Counted from the first letter of the stretch, positions 53,578 to 63,287 are shown. The stretch is DNA of 64,000 nucleotides from Terriglobia bacterium (GCA_020072645.1 JAIQGK010000001.1:248001-312000); one strand, 5' to 3'. The notes: generated from the letters alone by a model not told the origin. A program made the numbers and translations.

Positions 53578-56500
53578 ATGAAACGTGGTTTCGCGTTTGT
53601 CATGTTCGCACTTGTTCTTTTTATCTCCTGTAACTCAGCGTATGCGCAGAGCAGCGCCACAGACGCCCAACTCAACGGATCAGTCCGCGACCAGACCGGA
53701 AGCATGATTGCAAAGGCCACAGTCGCGCTGCGCAATGTGGATACAAACCAGATTTATAAGACCACCTCCAGCAGCGTAGGCTTCTACATCCTGCCCAATG
53801 TGCCACCGGGAAATTATGAACTGACGGCGGAGTCACAGGGATTTGCCAAGTATTCCCAGACCGGAATCGTGTTGCGCGTTGCCCAGGTGGCGACGATTGA
53901 CATGAGCCTGAAAGTGGCCGGCACCACGCAGGAAGTCACGGTCAATACTGAAGCGCCGACCATCGAGCCGACGCGCACGGAAGTGAGCCAGGTAATTGAC
54001 ACGCAACAAATCCAGTCACTGCCTATCTCCGGCCGGCTCTTTACGGACTTTGCCTTGCTGAGCCCGGGAGTGACCACCGGAAGAATCAGCCTGCAATCGA
54101 CTTTTACAGATCCCTCGGTCACGCGCATTTCATTTGGCGGCCAGCGCGACCTGAACAACGCCGTGACGGTGGATGGCGCGGACAACATCAATACGGCAAC
54201 CGGTTCGCAACGCGCCACGCCATCACAGGAAGCCGTGAGCGAGTTCCGCGTCGTGAACAACAGCTTTGCCGCCGAATACGGACGCGCGCTGGGCGGGATC
54301 GTTAGCATCGTGACCAAGTCCGGGACCAACGACACTCATGGCTCGGTGTATGAGTACTTTATGAACAATAAGCTCAACGCCGAACCGCTGCTGGCGCCGC
54401 CGGGCTTTGACGCGTTCCGGCAGAACCAGTTTGGAGCTACGCTGGGCGGCCCCATCAAAAAAGACAAGACTTTTTATTTCGTCAATTATGAAGGCCAGCG
54501 GAAAGGGCAATCACCGCAGTATCCCTCTCTTCTGGTAAACAACCTGGCGGCAATCAATGCGCTGAAAGCCAGCCTTGGAATTGCGCCGGAGAATCTGAAC
54601 GTACTAAAGACGGCCGATGTGGACAACGGTTTCGTGAAACTCGATCATCAATTGACCGACAACAACCGGCTGTCCGCGCGCTATTCAATCCAGGACTCCA
54701 ACAACCTCAACATGCTGGTGGGTGAGACGCTGGATGGCGGCGGTGTGGGCGCGCCCAGCAGCGGACGCAACGGATCTTTGCGCGACCAGGACCTGGTAGG
54801 AACGCTCACGACCACGCTTACTGAAAATAAGGTGAACTCATTGCTGTTCCAATGGGCGCGGCGTAACTACGGTTTTCTTGGAGTAACCGGCCAGCCGAAC
54901 CTCGATGTTCCCAACCTACTGCTTTTTGGCCACAACTTTGGAGCCTTTGACCGTTACAACGAAACGCGTATTCAAGCTTCAGACACTTTCTCCTGGGTCC
55001 ACGGAAAGCACTACGCCAAATTTGGAGTCGATACCAATTACGTGCGCAATTTTGTGATCTGGCCGGGTTTCACTCCGGCCCGCGTGATCTTCCCCAGTCT
55101 GGATGACCTGCTGGCGTCAGGCAAGTCTGACTGGGGATCAACGCCGTGTCCTGCGCCGCTTGTTGGGCTGGTAGCGCCATGCCTGGCAGCTTTCTTCTGG
55201 GGCGCGCCGATTGGTCCGGGCCCATTTAATCCGAATGCGGCATCCCCTTCAGTACCTACAACATGGGACCAGGCGTTTTTGCCTTCTGAAGCGTCAAATT
55301 TCTTTGTTCACGTGAACCATAGTTATTTTGGTTTCTTTGCCCAGGACCAGTACAAAGTTACGCCCAAGCTCACGGTGAATTACGGCCTCAGATATGACGT
55401 GGAGGCCGGACTGGGATTCTTTGTGAATGGCGACCATAACAATTTCCAGCCCAGAGTGGGTTTTGCCTATGCGCCGGATTCAAAGACGGTGATCCGCAGC
55501 GGGTTTGGCATCTTTAATGACAAATACAGCCTGACGTTTTTCTTTGTGCCGGCCCCACAGCGGCCACCCGTAATCGCTGGATTGCCGCTGGTAAATAACC
55601 AGACGACCGGAACGTACCTGCTGAACAGTATTTTCCTGCCTACGCCCTGCGTGCTGGCTGGATGTCCGACTGTGCCTCCGCTGCCTTTGCCGCCGGGAAC
55701 GGTGCCGCCGCCACTGTTGACTTCAGCATTTGAGAACCTGATCAACAGCGGGTCTTTCCCCAATAACTCGCTCTTCGCCCAGGGCGGAACGGCGGTAGAT
55801 CGCAATCTGCGTTCGCCCTATACGGAGCAGGGGAACCTGGAAATTGACCGCTCTCTTGGCGGCGGGTTGACGGTAAGCGTCGGCTATCTGTTTGTTGCCG
55901 GACACAAGCTGGTGCGTCCTATTAATCTAAACGTGGGACCGCCAGTTGGCGTGCAGCCCAGCACAGGCAAAGACATTTACGCCTTTGCCATTCTCGATCC
56001 CAACATTCCCGCGCCGCCGGCGGGATCTCCGGGAACGAACGGCATTTTTTACTTTACCGATTCCACCGGCAACTCGATCTATCACGGGCTGACGTTACAG
56101 GTGATCGAAAAGGCGGGCAAGTATTTCTCCATGAACGCAAATTACACGCTGTCACACACGCTGGATGACGGCACGTTTGTCACGTTCGTGAGCACGCCAC
56201 AATCCAACGCGCAACGCAACCTGGAACGGGCCAATTCCAACCAGGACGCGCGGCACCGTTTTGTGGCAAACTTCACCGCCGATGCGCCGCAGAGCACGTT
56301 CCTGCGCAACTTCCAGTTGAGCAGCATTGTCACGTTGCAATCGGCGCGGCCCTTTACATTGTTTGTGGGCTTTGATGCAAACAACGATGGCAACCCGGTC
56401 ACGGACCGCGTGGGCAATTCTCCGCGCAACAGCTATCGCGGCGATAACCTGGAAACGGTTGACATGCGGCTGGCCCGCGCTGTCCACATCGGCGAACAGA

Positions 56501-56715
56501 AAGTGCTGAATCTTTCCGTGGATGCGTTCAACATTCTTAATCACACCAACATCGACGAAGTATTTTCGGTTTACGGCGCGCCGGACTTTGTTGCGGGACA
56601 GATCCAGCCGCAGCACTTTGGCGATGGTGGTTTCAGCCCCAGCGGCCAGGTTGGCGCACCCAGAACGGCCTTCAATACACGGCAGTTCCAACTGGGAGCG
56701 AAGTTTACTTTCTAG
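53578..56715 (+). CDS. TonB-dependent receptor, Oar-like
   Basis: A 1,045-residue outer-membrane protein. The signal peptide (1-24) is followed by a carboxypeptidase-regulatory-like domain (about 30-115: LNGSVRDQTGSMIAKATVAL...NVPPGNYELTAESQGF), a plug region (ITFSFGGQRDLNN-like, DGADNINTATGS, EFRVVNNSFAAEYGRALGG) and a large beta-barrel ending with the aromatic strand RQFQLGAKFTF, whose terminal Phe is standard for barrel insertion. This architecture is the Acidobacterial Oar type, used for uptake of large or complex substrates. A rho-independent terminator follows. Confidence 0.93.
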   Translation: MKRGFAFVMFALVLFISCNSAYAQSSATDAQLNGSVRDQTGSMIAKATVALRNVDTNQIYKTTSSSVGFYILPNVPPGNYELTAESQGFAKYSQTGIVLRVAQVATIDMSLKVAGTTQEVTVNTEAPTIEPTRTEVSQVIDTQQIQSLPISGRLFTDFALLSPGVTTGRISLQSTFTDPSVTRISFGGQRDLNNAVTVDGADNINTATGSQRATPSQEAVSEFRVVNNSFAAEYGRALGGIVSIVTKSGTNDTHGSVYEYFMNNKLNAEPLLAPPGFDAFRQNQFGATLGGPIKKDKTFYFVNYEGQRKGQSPQYPSLLVNNLAAINALKASLGIAPENLNVLKTADVDNGFVKLDHQLTDNNRLSARYSIQDSNNLNMLVGETLDGGGVGAPSSGRNGSLRDQDLVGTLTTTLTENKVNSLLFQWARRNYGFLGVTGQPNLDVPNLLLFGHNFGAFDRYNETRIQASDTFSWVHGKHYAKFGVDTNYVRNFVIWPGFTPARVIFPSLDDLLASGKSDWGSTPCPAPLVGLVAPCLAAFFWGAPIGPGPFNPNAASPSVPTTWDQAFLPSEASNFFVHVNHSYFGFFAQDQYKVTPKLTVNYGLRYDVEAGLGFFVNGDHNNFQPRVGFAYAPDSKTVIRSGFGIFNDKYSLTFFFVPAPQRPPVIAGLPLVNNQTTGTYLLNSIFLPTPCVLAGCPTVPPLPLPPGTVPPPLLTSAFENLINSGSFPNNSLFAQGGTAVDRNLRSPYTEQGNLEIDRSLGGGLTVSVGYLFVAGHKLVRPINLNVGPPVGVQPSTGKDIYAFAILDPNIPAPPAGSPGTNGIFYFTDSTGNSIYHGLTLQVIEKAGKYFSMNANYTLSHTLDDGTFVTFVSTPQSNAQRNLERANSNQDARHRFVANFTADAPQSTFLRNFQLSSIVTLQSARPFTLFVGFDANNDGNPVTDRVGNSPRNSYRGDNLETVDMRLARAVHIGEQKVLNLSVDAFNILNHTNIDEVFSVYGAPDFVAGQIQPQHFGDGGFSPSGQVGAPRTAFNTRQFQLGAKFTF

Positions 56716-56737
56716 ATTGTTGATGAATGCTTCTAGA

Positions 56738-56763
56738 GACGGCGTTTCGGCGCCGTCTTTTTT
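56738..56763 (+). terminator. Rho-independent terminator after the TonB receptor
   Basis: GACGGCG (56,738-56,744), loop TTTCGG, CGCCGTC (56,751-56,757), then TTTTTT. Its position just beyond both convergent genes could let it stop transcription from either side. Confidence 0.85.
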
Positions 56764-56772
56764 CTTGCGACG

Positions 56773-57582
56773 TTAATTTCGGGTGCGGAAGGGCAGCTTG
56801 AATTTGCGCGCGATTTCCGGCCAGTACTCGCGAAGCACGTCCCACGCCATGTCATTGGCCACGCTGTAGCCGACGCGGCTTGCCGTGGGGCCAAAGCCGC
56901 GCGGGTTTCCGGGATGATAGAGATTGCTCAGCGCTTTGGAACTTACGGTGCCAAACCATTCAGAGTAGTTAGGCATGAACTTGCCGGAATCGCTCTGGGT
57001 CACAAACCTGTGTGCCAGCGCGTGGCCGAGCCGCGACGGCGTGGACCCCTGTCCAAGCCGGTAATAGCGCGGGTCTTGCCGGAAGAGCGCGGGATAAAGA
57101 AAGATGCCGAAGAAATCGCCGGTCGCGTTGTCAGTGACCGCAGCGCCGAAGCGTTTTCCATACCCTGCGGCGCCCATCTGGTAGGTGGGATCGTCTTTGT
57201 CCAACTGTGCGGTTGCAGCGTCCCATGCTGCGCCGACGTAGTTCAGCGGATCAGAAGTGCTTTCCACGAACATATGGAACTTGTCTGAGGCTGAAAGCGC
57301 GCAAGGCCGCAGATCGCTCCTGTGGCGCGGAATGTGGACCGTGGTGCTTTCCAGCCGCTGCGAGAATCGCCCGACCACCTGGCTGAGTGGGCCATTGTAA
57401 TCATCGATATCAAACGGCTCAATAGGATGAACGCACGGCTGCTTTGCAGGTGTGATCATCGAAGGCGGAACCAGCGAGAGAGCGGGCGTCAAATTATTCA
57501 GCCGCGGTACAGGCTGGGCCAGGGCCAGAGTGCCAGCCAGCAGCAGTCCCAACAGCGCGAATTGTCTGTGCATGCTCTTCAT
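56773..57582 (-). CDS. exported hypothetical protein
   Basis: About 269 residues from the ATG at 57,582 (the open frame goes on to a TTG at 57,633). A signal peptide (HRQFALLGLLLAGTLALAQ) precedes a domain with ASDKFHMFVESTSDPLNYVG, GAAGYGKRFGAAVTDNATGDF and RQDPRYYRLGQGSTPSRLGH. This is a conserved Acidobacterial exported family I recognise only by pattern; its function is unknown. It is convergent with the TonB gene and shares the terminator between them. Confidence 0.75.
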   Translation of the reverse strand: MKSMHRQFALLGLLLAGTLALAQPVPRLNNLTPALSLVPPSMITPAKQPCVHPIEPFDIDDYNGPLSQVVGRFSQRLESTTVHIPRHRSDLRPCALSASDKFHMFVESTSDPLNYVGAAWDAATAQLDKDDPTYQMGAAGYGKRFGAAVTDNATGDFFGIFLYPALFRQDPRYYRLGQGSTPSRLGHALAHRFVTQSDSGKFMPNYSEWFGTVSSKALSNLYHPGNPRGFGPTASRVGYSVANDMAWDVLREYWPEIARKFKLPFRTRN

Positions 57583-57835
57583 TGTCAGCAATCCAGCAAG
57601 CGGCCCCGTCAGACGCGTCTTAAACTTTATCAATAGTTGCGCTTTCTAAAATTTTAAGAATTGTTACGTTCGGCCTTGCACCGGTTAACTTTGCAGTTAA
57701 TAGCCGTCTGCGCAAGTTCAACAAATCAAGGCCCTTTCAAACGGGCAGCCACTGGACGGCCTTTTCCGCCTTCAGGGCCTTGAACGCCACTTCCTGTAAC
57801 TTAAGACACGCAGCGCGCTCCGGCGGAACGCCATT

Positions 57836-57841
57836 TATAAT
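57836..57841 (+). promoter_or_regulatory. -10 box close to the bioB start
   Basis: TATAAT ends 10 bases before the bioB ATG at 57,852, so the transcript would begin within a few bases of the start codon. No ribosome site precedes the ATG and no clear -35 is seen. Confidence 0.45.
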
Positions 57842-57851
57842 TGCCCCCGCC

Positions 57852-58802
57852 ATGCGAACGGATTGGACCCGGCAGGAAATCGCTGCCCTCTATCATCAGC
57901 CGCTGCTCGATCTTCTTGTGCAAGCGCAAGAAGTACATCGAAAATTTCACCCGGCCAATGAAGTGCAGATGTGCCGGCTGCTTTCCATCAAGACCGGTGG
58001 ATGTCCGGAGGACTGCGCTTACTGTCCGCAAAGCGCGCGCTACCCAACCGGGGTGGAGCGCGAGCCGCTGATGAATTGCGATGAAATTCTGCCCGCCGCC
58101 CGCCGCGCAAAAGCCGATGGCGCAACCCGCTTCTGCATGGGCGCTGCATGGCGGCAGGCGCCGGAAGGCCGCGAGTTCGATTCCGTACTGGAATCCGTGC
58201 GCGCGGTGGCCGCGCTGGGCATGGAAGTCTGCTGCACGCTGGGCATGCTGACGCATTCGCAAGCCGCTCAGCTTAAGGAAGCCGGCCTTACCGCTTACAA
58301 CCATAACCTGGATTCTTCTCCCGAGTTTTACGCGAACATCATCAGCACCCGGGCTTACCAGGAACGTTTGGATACGATTGCTGCCGTGCGCAGGGCCGGC
58401 ATCACGGTTTGCTGCGGCGGAATTCTCGGAATGGGCGAATCCGAAGATGACCGCATCGGGCTTTTGCATCAACTCGCCACGCTGCGCCCGCATCCTGAAA
58501 GTGTCCCGATCAATATGCTGGTCCGCGCAGAAGGCACGCCGCTGGCGTCGGAACCAGATCTCGATCCATTCATCATGGTGCGTACAATTGCCTGCGCCCG
58601 CATCCTGATGCCGCGTTCGATGGTCCGCCTGGCCGCAGGACGTAAGCAGATGTCGCGTGAAGCGATCCTGCTGTGCTTCCTCGCCGGAGCGAATTCCATC
58701 TTTACCGGTGAACGGCTTTTGACGACGCCAAACCCCGCGCCAGATGAGGACGCCGCGCTGTTGCAAGAGCTGGGAATGAGGCCAATGGAACTTGCGCGAT
58801 AA
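57852..58802 (+). CDS. bioB: biotin synthase
   Basis: A 316-residue radical SAM enzyme that inserts sulfur into dethiobiotin. The CxxxCxxC cluster motif is [13 protein letters not shown] (C51, C55, C58). Downstream signatures [36 protein letters not shown] and the C-terminal [27 protein letters not shown] (Arg ligand of the second cluster) are intact. I start at the ATG at 57,852, which gives the family N-terminus ([19 protein letters not shown]). No other bio genes are adjacent. Confidence 0.96.
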   Translation: MRTDWTRQEIAALYHQPLLDLLVQAQEVHRKFHPANEVQMCRLLSIKTGGCPEDCAYCPQSARYPTGVEREPLMNCDEILPAARRAKADGATRFCMGAAWRQAPEGREFDSVLESVRAVAALGMEVCCTLGMLTHSQAAQLKEAGLTAYNHNLDSSPEFYANIISTRAYQERLDTIAAVRRAGITVCCGGILGMGESEDDRIGLLHQLATLRPHPESVPINMLVRAEGTPLASEPDLDPFIMVRTIACARILMPRSMVRLAAGRKQMSREAILLCFLAGANSIFTGERLLTTPNPAPDEDAALLQELGMRPMELAR

Positions 58803-58866
58803 CATGAATGATCAATTGGTCATCATGCCTTAGGGAAACTGATTCTTAACTGCGCAGGTTTTCGGG

Positions 58867-58894
58867 TTGACGAGCATATAAATATACATATAAT
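58867..58894 (+). promoter_or_regulatory. strong promoter of the toxin-antitoxin pair
   Basis: TTGACG (58,867-58,872), 16-base spacer, TATAAT (58,889-58,894). The GTG start of the toxin follows at 58,901, six bases after the -10, so the message is probably leaderless. The AT-rich palindromic-looking surroundings are a likely operator for the antitoxin. Confidence 0.65.
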
Positions 58895-58900
58895 CATATA

Positions 58901-59293
58901 GTGAATCGTGAGCTGCCAAAACCTCTCCGTTGGGTCGGGTCGTCTCTAAGCGATTTAAGGTCCTTTCCATCTGAGGTCCGTTCCGCAGTAGGCTATGCGC
59001 TCTATGCTGCGCAAAACGGCCATGTTGACCCGGCAGCAAAACCCATGAAAGGCTTTGGCGGCGCAAGTGTCATGGAAATTATTGCTCCCTTTGCTGGAAA
59101 CACGTGGCGTGCCGTCTATACCATCCGCTTTCAAGAAGTTGTTTATGTCCTCCACGCTTTCCAGAAGAAATCCAAATCAGGGATTTCTACTCCAAAGAAA
59201 GAGATAGACCTGATTTATCAGCGGCTGGCGGCTGCTCAGCGAGACTACGAAACGAGGCAGAAATTTTATGCAGACCAAAAGAAAAACCGCTAA
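58901..59293 (+). CDS. RelE/HigB-type toxin (phage Gp49-like)
   Basis: A 130-residue protein of the HigB/Gp49-like RelE fold: LRSFPSEVRSAVGYALYAAQ, KPMKGFGGASVMEIIAPFAG, TWRAVYTIRFQEVVYVLHAFQKKS and STPKKEIDLIYQRL are the conserved pieces. It should act as a ribosome-dependent mRNA interferase. It starts at a GTG with no ribosome site and overlaps the antitoxin gene by 26 bases, the toxin-first order typical of HigBA. Confidence 0.9.
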   Translation: MNRELPKPLRWVGSSLSDLRSFPSEVRSAVGYALYAAQNGHVDPAAKPMKGFGGASVMEIIAPFAGNTWRAVYTIRFQEVVYVLHAFQKKSKSGISTPKKEIDLIYQRLAAAQRDYETRQKFYADQKKNR

Positions 59294-59609
59294 AAAAACT
59301 ATTGTTGCGGAGAGTAGCGGCAATGTTTTTGCCGATCTTGGCCTTCCCAACGCGGACCAGGAGCTCATGAAAGCGCGCCTGACTCTGCAAATCCACCGTA
59401 TCATCCAGGAACGCGGTCTTACCCAGACGGAGGCCGGAAGAATTCTCGGAATCCCGCAACCTCAAGTTTCAGCGTTGGCGCGCAATCGCTCCGGCAATTT
59501 CTCCATCGGTCGCCTGATTGAGTTTCTAACCGCACTTGGTCAGGACGTTAAGATAACCGTTACTCCGGCACGTAAACCGCACGGTCAAATGTCTGTTGTG
59601 GTGGCTTGA
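59268..59609 (+). CDS. XRE-family antitoxin (HigA-like)
   Basis: A 113-residue antitoxin with a Cro/C1 helix-turn-helix in its middle: LTLQIHRIIQERGLTQTEAGRILGIPQPQVSALAR...IGRLIEFLTALGQDVKI. It binds the promoter region and neutralises the toxin. The N-terminal 30 residues are basic and probably flexible. It overlaps the toxin gene, so the two are translationally coupled. Confidence 0.9.
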   Translation: MQTKRKTAKKTIVAESSGNVFADLGLPNADQELMKARLTLQIHRIIQERGLTQTEAGRILGIPQPQVSALARNRSGNFSIGRLIEFLTALGQDVKITVTPARKPHGQMSVVVA

Positions 59610-59651
59610 TAGGTGTTCTCTATATAATTGCCATCCGTACATGGAGACTGC

Positions 59652-60866
59652 ATGAAAGCCAATGTTTGCTCCGGTCTGTTGTTTCTTCTACTCGCCGTTA
59701 TTCCTTCCGCGGCCAACGAGCTTCGCACCACCATTGTTTATGACGATGCGCCAACCGATCTGGCCGCGGTACGTGAAGACGGCGGCCAGCTCTGGATCAC
59801 CACTGCCGACCTGAAGCGCGCAACGCGTTTTGAAGTAAAGCCGCAAGGAGTCTGTCGCGATGAGCTCTGCTTTCCGCTGCCCAAGGCGCGGCAGCAGGAA
59901 TTTATTCGCAAGACTCCACCAGTGACGTGGTTTAACATGACGGCGTTTGCTGCTCTGGTCCACCAGCCGGTGGCGCATGATGCCGCAATGTCCACTTGGT
60001 ATTTTGGGCTGCGCTCTGACCAGCGCCAGCAGCTCAGTTCACTGCAAGCGCCGGACTTTACGCTGCCTGATCTGAATGGCAAGCCGCACCGGCTCTCGGA
60101 TTTCCGCGGAAAGAAAATTTTGCTGGTTACATGGGCAAGCTGGTGAGGGTGCCGCTTTGACCTGCCAGGCTGGCAGGCAATCTACCAGCAATTGAAAGAT
60201 AGGAATTTTGAAATCATCTCCGTAGCGCAGGATACTGGCGGCGCAAAAGATGCCGGGCCTTGGATCGATCCATTGAAATATGTTTCGGCCAAGCCTGATC
60301 TGCCGCCAGCGACGATTGAGACGGCGAAGAAAATCGGCCCGCTGAGCTATACCGTGCTGATAGACGAGAAGCACCTCGTCTCCAAGTTGTACAACATGGT
60401 CAACGTGCCCACCGGCGTCTGGATCAACGAGCAAGGCCGCATTGTGCGTCCGAATGAAGTTGCATTCGTGGACGACCGCTTCAAGAACTTCACCGGCATG
60501 GACTCTGAACCGTATCTCAATGCACTGAAGGACTGGGTGGAAAAAGGCGACAAGAGCGCCTACGTGATGAGTGAAGATCATCTACGTGAAAAACTAACGG
60601 TTCAAGATCCGAACATCGCGCAAGCCGCGGCTGAGTTTGGCCTGGGCGAGCAACTCTACAAGTCCGGCCACCAACCGGAAGCCGTCGCGCACTTCAAGGA
60701 GGCGCAGCGTTTGAATCCGAAGAGCTGGAATTACAAGCGCCAGGCCTATGCTCTCTCAAGCGAAAAGGATTATGGAACCACGTTCCGCGATGAGGTGCAG
60801 AAGATTGGCGGGAGCAAGGTTTACTATCCGCCACCGGAGTTGCCGGGAGAGAAGAAGCCGAATTAA
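59652..60866 (+). CDS. thioredoxin-fold selenoprotein (WASW-U-GC), exported, with C-terminal helical repeat
   Basis: 404 residues if the in-frame UGA at 60,144-60,146 is read as selenocysteine. I use the ATG at 59,652 (GGAG six bases upstream). A signal peptide (MKANVCSGLLFLLLAVIPSAA) and an extra domain (about 25-130) precede a redoxin domain starting DFTLPDLNGKPHRLSDFRGK. The active site is WASW-U165-G-C167-RFDLPGWQ. The frame continues intact through the thioredoxin fold (FEIISVAQDTGG, VPTGVWINEQGRIVRPNE) and ends with a TPR-like helical pair (AAAEFGLGEQLYKSGHQPEAVAHFKEAQRLN). The hairpin 14 bases after UGA fits a bacterial SECIS. Alternatives are a nonsense mutation in a Cys version or a sequencing error. 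Confidence 0.85.
60161..60177 (+). promoter_or_regulatory. bacterial SECIS-like hairpin
   Basis: CCTGCCAGGCTGGCAGG folds as a perfect 7-bp stem with loop GGC (or 6 bp with loop AGGCT). The loop starts 21 bases after the UGA at 60,144. Bacterial SECIS elements are small stem-loops within the coding sequence just downstream of UGA, with a G-rich apical loop; this one meets the geometry. Folding was done by eye. Confidence 0.7.
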
Positions 60867-61121
60867 CCACTAGATCAACCGCAAAGAACGCGAACAAACG
60901 CAAAGGAATTGATCGAGCAAGAAATGGATTAGAGGAAAATTGGAGCGGCGACACAGGCCCAGAATGATCGATTTACTGAATGATTAGCGTGTTGTTGCGT
61001 ACTCTCTGGATTGACTTCGTGTTCCTTTGTGTCCTGATGGTTCGCCAGCGCAAGCACTATATATAATTTGGCCGAGATTCATTTTCTGCAAGCTTGGGTG
61101 TGTGGTGGAAGGAGAATCTAT

Positions 61122-63176
61122 ATGAGCACCTTTTCGCCCAAAGAGAGCCGGCAACGGACACCCTCGAGCACTCCCAGCCTTATCGCGCCGACCCGTTCGA
61201 TCAACCATCAGCAGCATCCAATTCTGAATTTGCAGCGCACAATTGGCAATCAGGCGGCGCTGCGGCTCATGCAGGCGCCGGTGCGGAGCATCCAGCGGAA
61301 ACTCGCCATTAACGAGCCCGGCGATGCATACGAGCAAGAAGCCGACCGCGTGTCCGAGCAGGTGATGCGCATGCCCGAGACCCGCACGGCTGCGGCCGCG
61401 GCATCAAGCGCGGCCCCAAGAGTCCAGCGCGCCTGCGCCTGCGGTGGAACATGCGACGACTGCAAGAAGCATTCAGAAGACGAACATGCCCGCGTGCAGA
61501 TGAAAGCCGCCGGGCCGCGCAGCAGCGGCGGGATGGAAGCGCCGCCGATTGTCCATGAAGCTCTGCGCTCGCCCGGTAAACCGCTGGACAGGGCGACACG
61601 CGACTTTATGGAGCCTCGGTTCGGGCACGACTTCAGCGGTGTGCGGGTGCATACGGGTACGAAGGCGATGGAGTCGGCGAAGGCGGTGAATGCAAGAGCG
61701 TATACGGCGGGGAATAACGTGGTATTCGGCGCGGGAGAATTTACGCCAGGAACGCATGAAGGCCAGCGATTGCTGGGGCATGAGCTGACGCATGTGGTCC
61801 AGCAGGACGGCCTATCAACAGCGCCGCAGGTGCAGCGCAAACCCTCAACCGACGATGAAAGAGCACATAACCAAGCGGTCCAGCAGCACAAGGAGCAGCA
61901 ACTGAATGTTGCTCAGATACTGGAGCGGGGACGTAAGATCAAGCGCGATCCTTCGAAAGGCCCCCTGGATCCGGACAATCTTTATGTGAATACAATAGAT
62001 CTGCTGGACAAGAGGAGAATGGTTTTGACTATTCTCACTCCTACACATTATTCAGATCCGAACAACCCGACTTATTTTGATCCCAAAGTCCACTACCCGG
62101 ATACCGGCGGGGATTACTTGGCGGATCCGAGAGCCAAAGGCGTTGGAACAGTTTCTCCTCCCACTCCCGGCACGGCAGGTCTAACAGACGTGCTGAAGAC
62201 GCAAAGCACTTCAATCTCGACGGTGCAAAAAGGAGATGAAAAGGTTCAGCCACGCGTAACCTTGACACCGCAGCCAGAGCAATCACCCGAAGTAGAACCC
62301 CAGCGAAAGGCACCACAGGCCACACCACCGGTCCTTCCGGCATTGACGTGGACCGCTGCCGAAGTCCAATTATTCACCAGCTCTACTCCCATTTCAGAAT
62401 CAGATTTTAGAAATACATTTGTGCACGAAGGGCAACATGTTGCGGACTTGGACTATCTTCAGACATTGGATTTTTCCGATTGGCATACGGTGTTTGCGCG
62501 ATACGCCAGCGAGTTCAGGGCTTTCTGGCTACAGCCAAAAAACCAAGGTTCATGCCCCATCCCCGGCGTTTGTGTCGGAGCCGGAGGGAATTTTCCTGAT
62601 CCCATTCCTATCGATCCCGCCGACAAGCAGCCCCCCATAACTTTGGGAAAGGATCAAAACTGTAAGCCATGTCCTACGCCTGCTCAAGGGAGCACGCCGC
62701 CTGCCAGAAGCAGAGTCCCCCAAATGAAGAATTCCAGGCAGGATGCCATCTTTCGGACCCTGATGAGTAATTATTCCTACCAGCAGTTCGACTGCTTTTA
62801 TGTATGTAACAAGAGTTTTTCTGATGCAGTAGATGCCTTCACGCTTCCCGCCGGTGAGAATGTCGCAAACTCTGTGCGCCTGATGGACCTACGCCTTGAG
62901 TTGCAAAAGCTGGCGCCGACAATGAGCCTGGCCGAACTCAAACAAACTAAATTCGAGGCAGCAATCAGCGCTCTCGATGACATTGACTGGGCATTTTTGA
63001 AGGAGAGGCAGACGAAGTCCGCAAAAGGGCTCCACCTTTCCGATCCACTCTGGGACCTGCTTCGCAGCGCTGCGCCCGCACCCATCGTGGATATGATGGC
63101 AGCGGTGGTCGATAAGAAGAGTCCAAGGGATGCGGCGGTGAAAGCCCTGGAAAGCGCCTTGAAGAAAATTAAGTAA
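61122..63176 (+). CDS. DUF4157 protein with a second HExxH-like motif
   Basis: 684 residues from the ATG at 61,122, which has GGAAGGAG just upstream. The N-terminus carries the repeat-like LQRTIGNQAALRLM and a Cys cluster (CACGGTCDDCKK). The DUF4157 core (about 155-230) reads FGHDFSGVRVHTG...ARAYTAGNNVVFG and ends with the metalloprotease-type H220-ELTH-VVQQ. A second HEGQH at 435-439 (FVHEGQHVADLDYLQ) lies in the C-terminal half. DUF4157 proteins are frequently linked to extracellular contractile injection systems as processing proteases or cargo; no injection-system gene is in the window. A TATAAT box is at 61,062-61,067. Confidence 0.85.
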   Translation: MSTFSPKESRQRTPSSTPSLIAPTRSINHQQHPILNLQRTIGNQAALRLMQAPVRSIQRKLAINEPGDAYEQEADRVSEQVMRMPETRTAAAAASSAAPRVQRACACGGTCDDCKKHSEDEHARVQMKAAGPRSSGGMEAPPIVHEALRSPGKPLDRATRDFMEPRFGHDFSGVRVHTGTKAMESAKAVNARAYTAGNNVVFGAGEFTPGTHEGQRLLGHELTHVVQQDGLSTAPQVQRKPSTDDERAHNQAVQQHKEQQLNVAQILERGRKIKRDPSKGPLDPDNLYVNTIDLLDKRRMVLTILTPTHYSDPNNPTYFDPKVHYPDTGGDYLADPRAKGVGTVSPPTPGTAGLTDVLKTQSTSISTVQKGDEKVQPRVTLTPQPEQSPEVEPQRKAPQATPPVLPALTWTAAEVQLFTSSTPISESDFRNTFVHEGQHVADLDYLQTLDFSDWHTVFARYASEFRAFWLQPKNQGSCPIPGVCVGAGGNFPDPIPIDPADKQPPITLGKDQNCKPCPTPAQGSTPPARSRVPQMKNSRQDAIFRTLMSNYSYQQFDCFYVCNKSFSDAVDAFTLPAGENVANSVRLMDLRLELQKLAPTMSLAELKQTKFEAAISALDDIDWAFLKERQTKSAKGLHLSDPLWDLLRSAAPAPIVDMMAAVVDKKSPRDAAVKALESALKKIK

Positions 63177-63287
63177 AGGCCATCTGGTGGCATTATCCGC
63201 AATTTCTAAGCGGATCATCGGATCCGCGCCTCACTGGACATTCCTGTCCCAAATCGCTATAAAAGTCCGTTTCCCCAAGGAGTTTTC

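Noticed and set aside
57801-58805. 334-codon open frame opposite bioB
   Set aside because: It mirrors biotin synthase almost end to end, shows no family resemblance and has low-complexity His/Arg composition typical of antisense frames in GC-rich genes.
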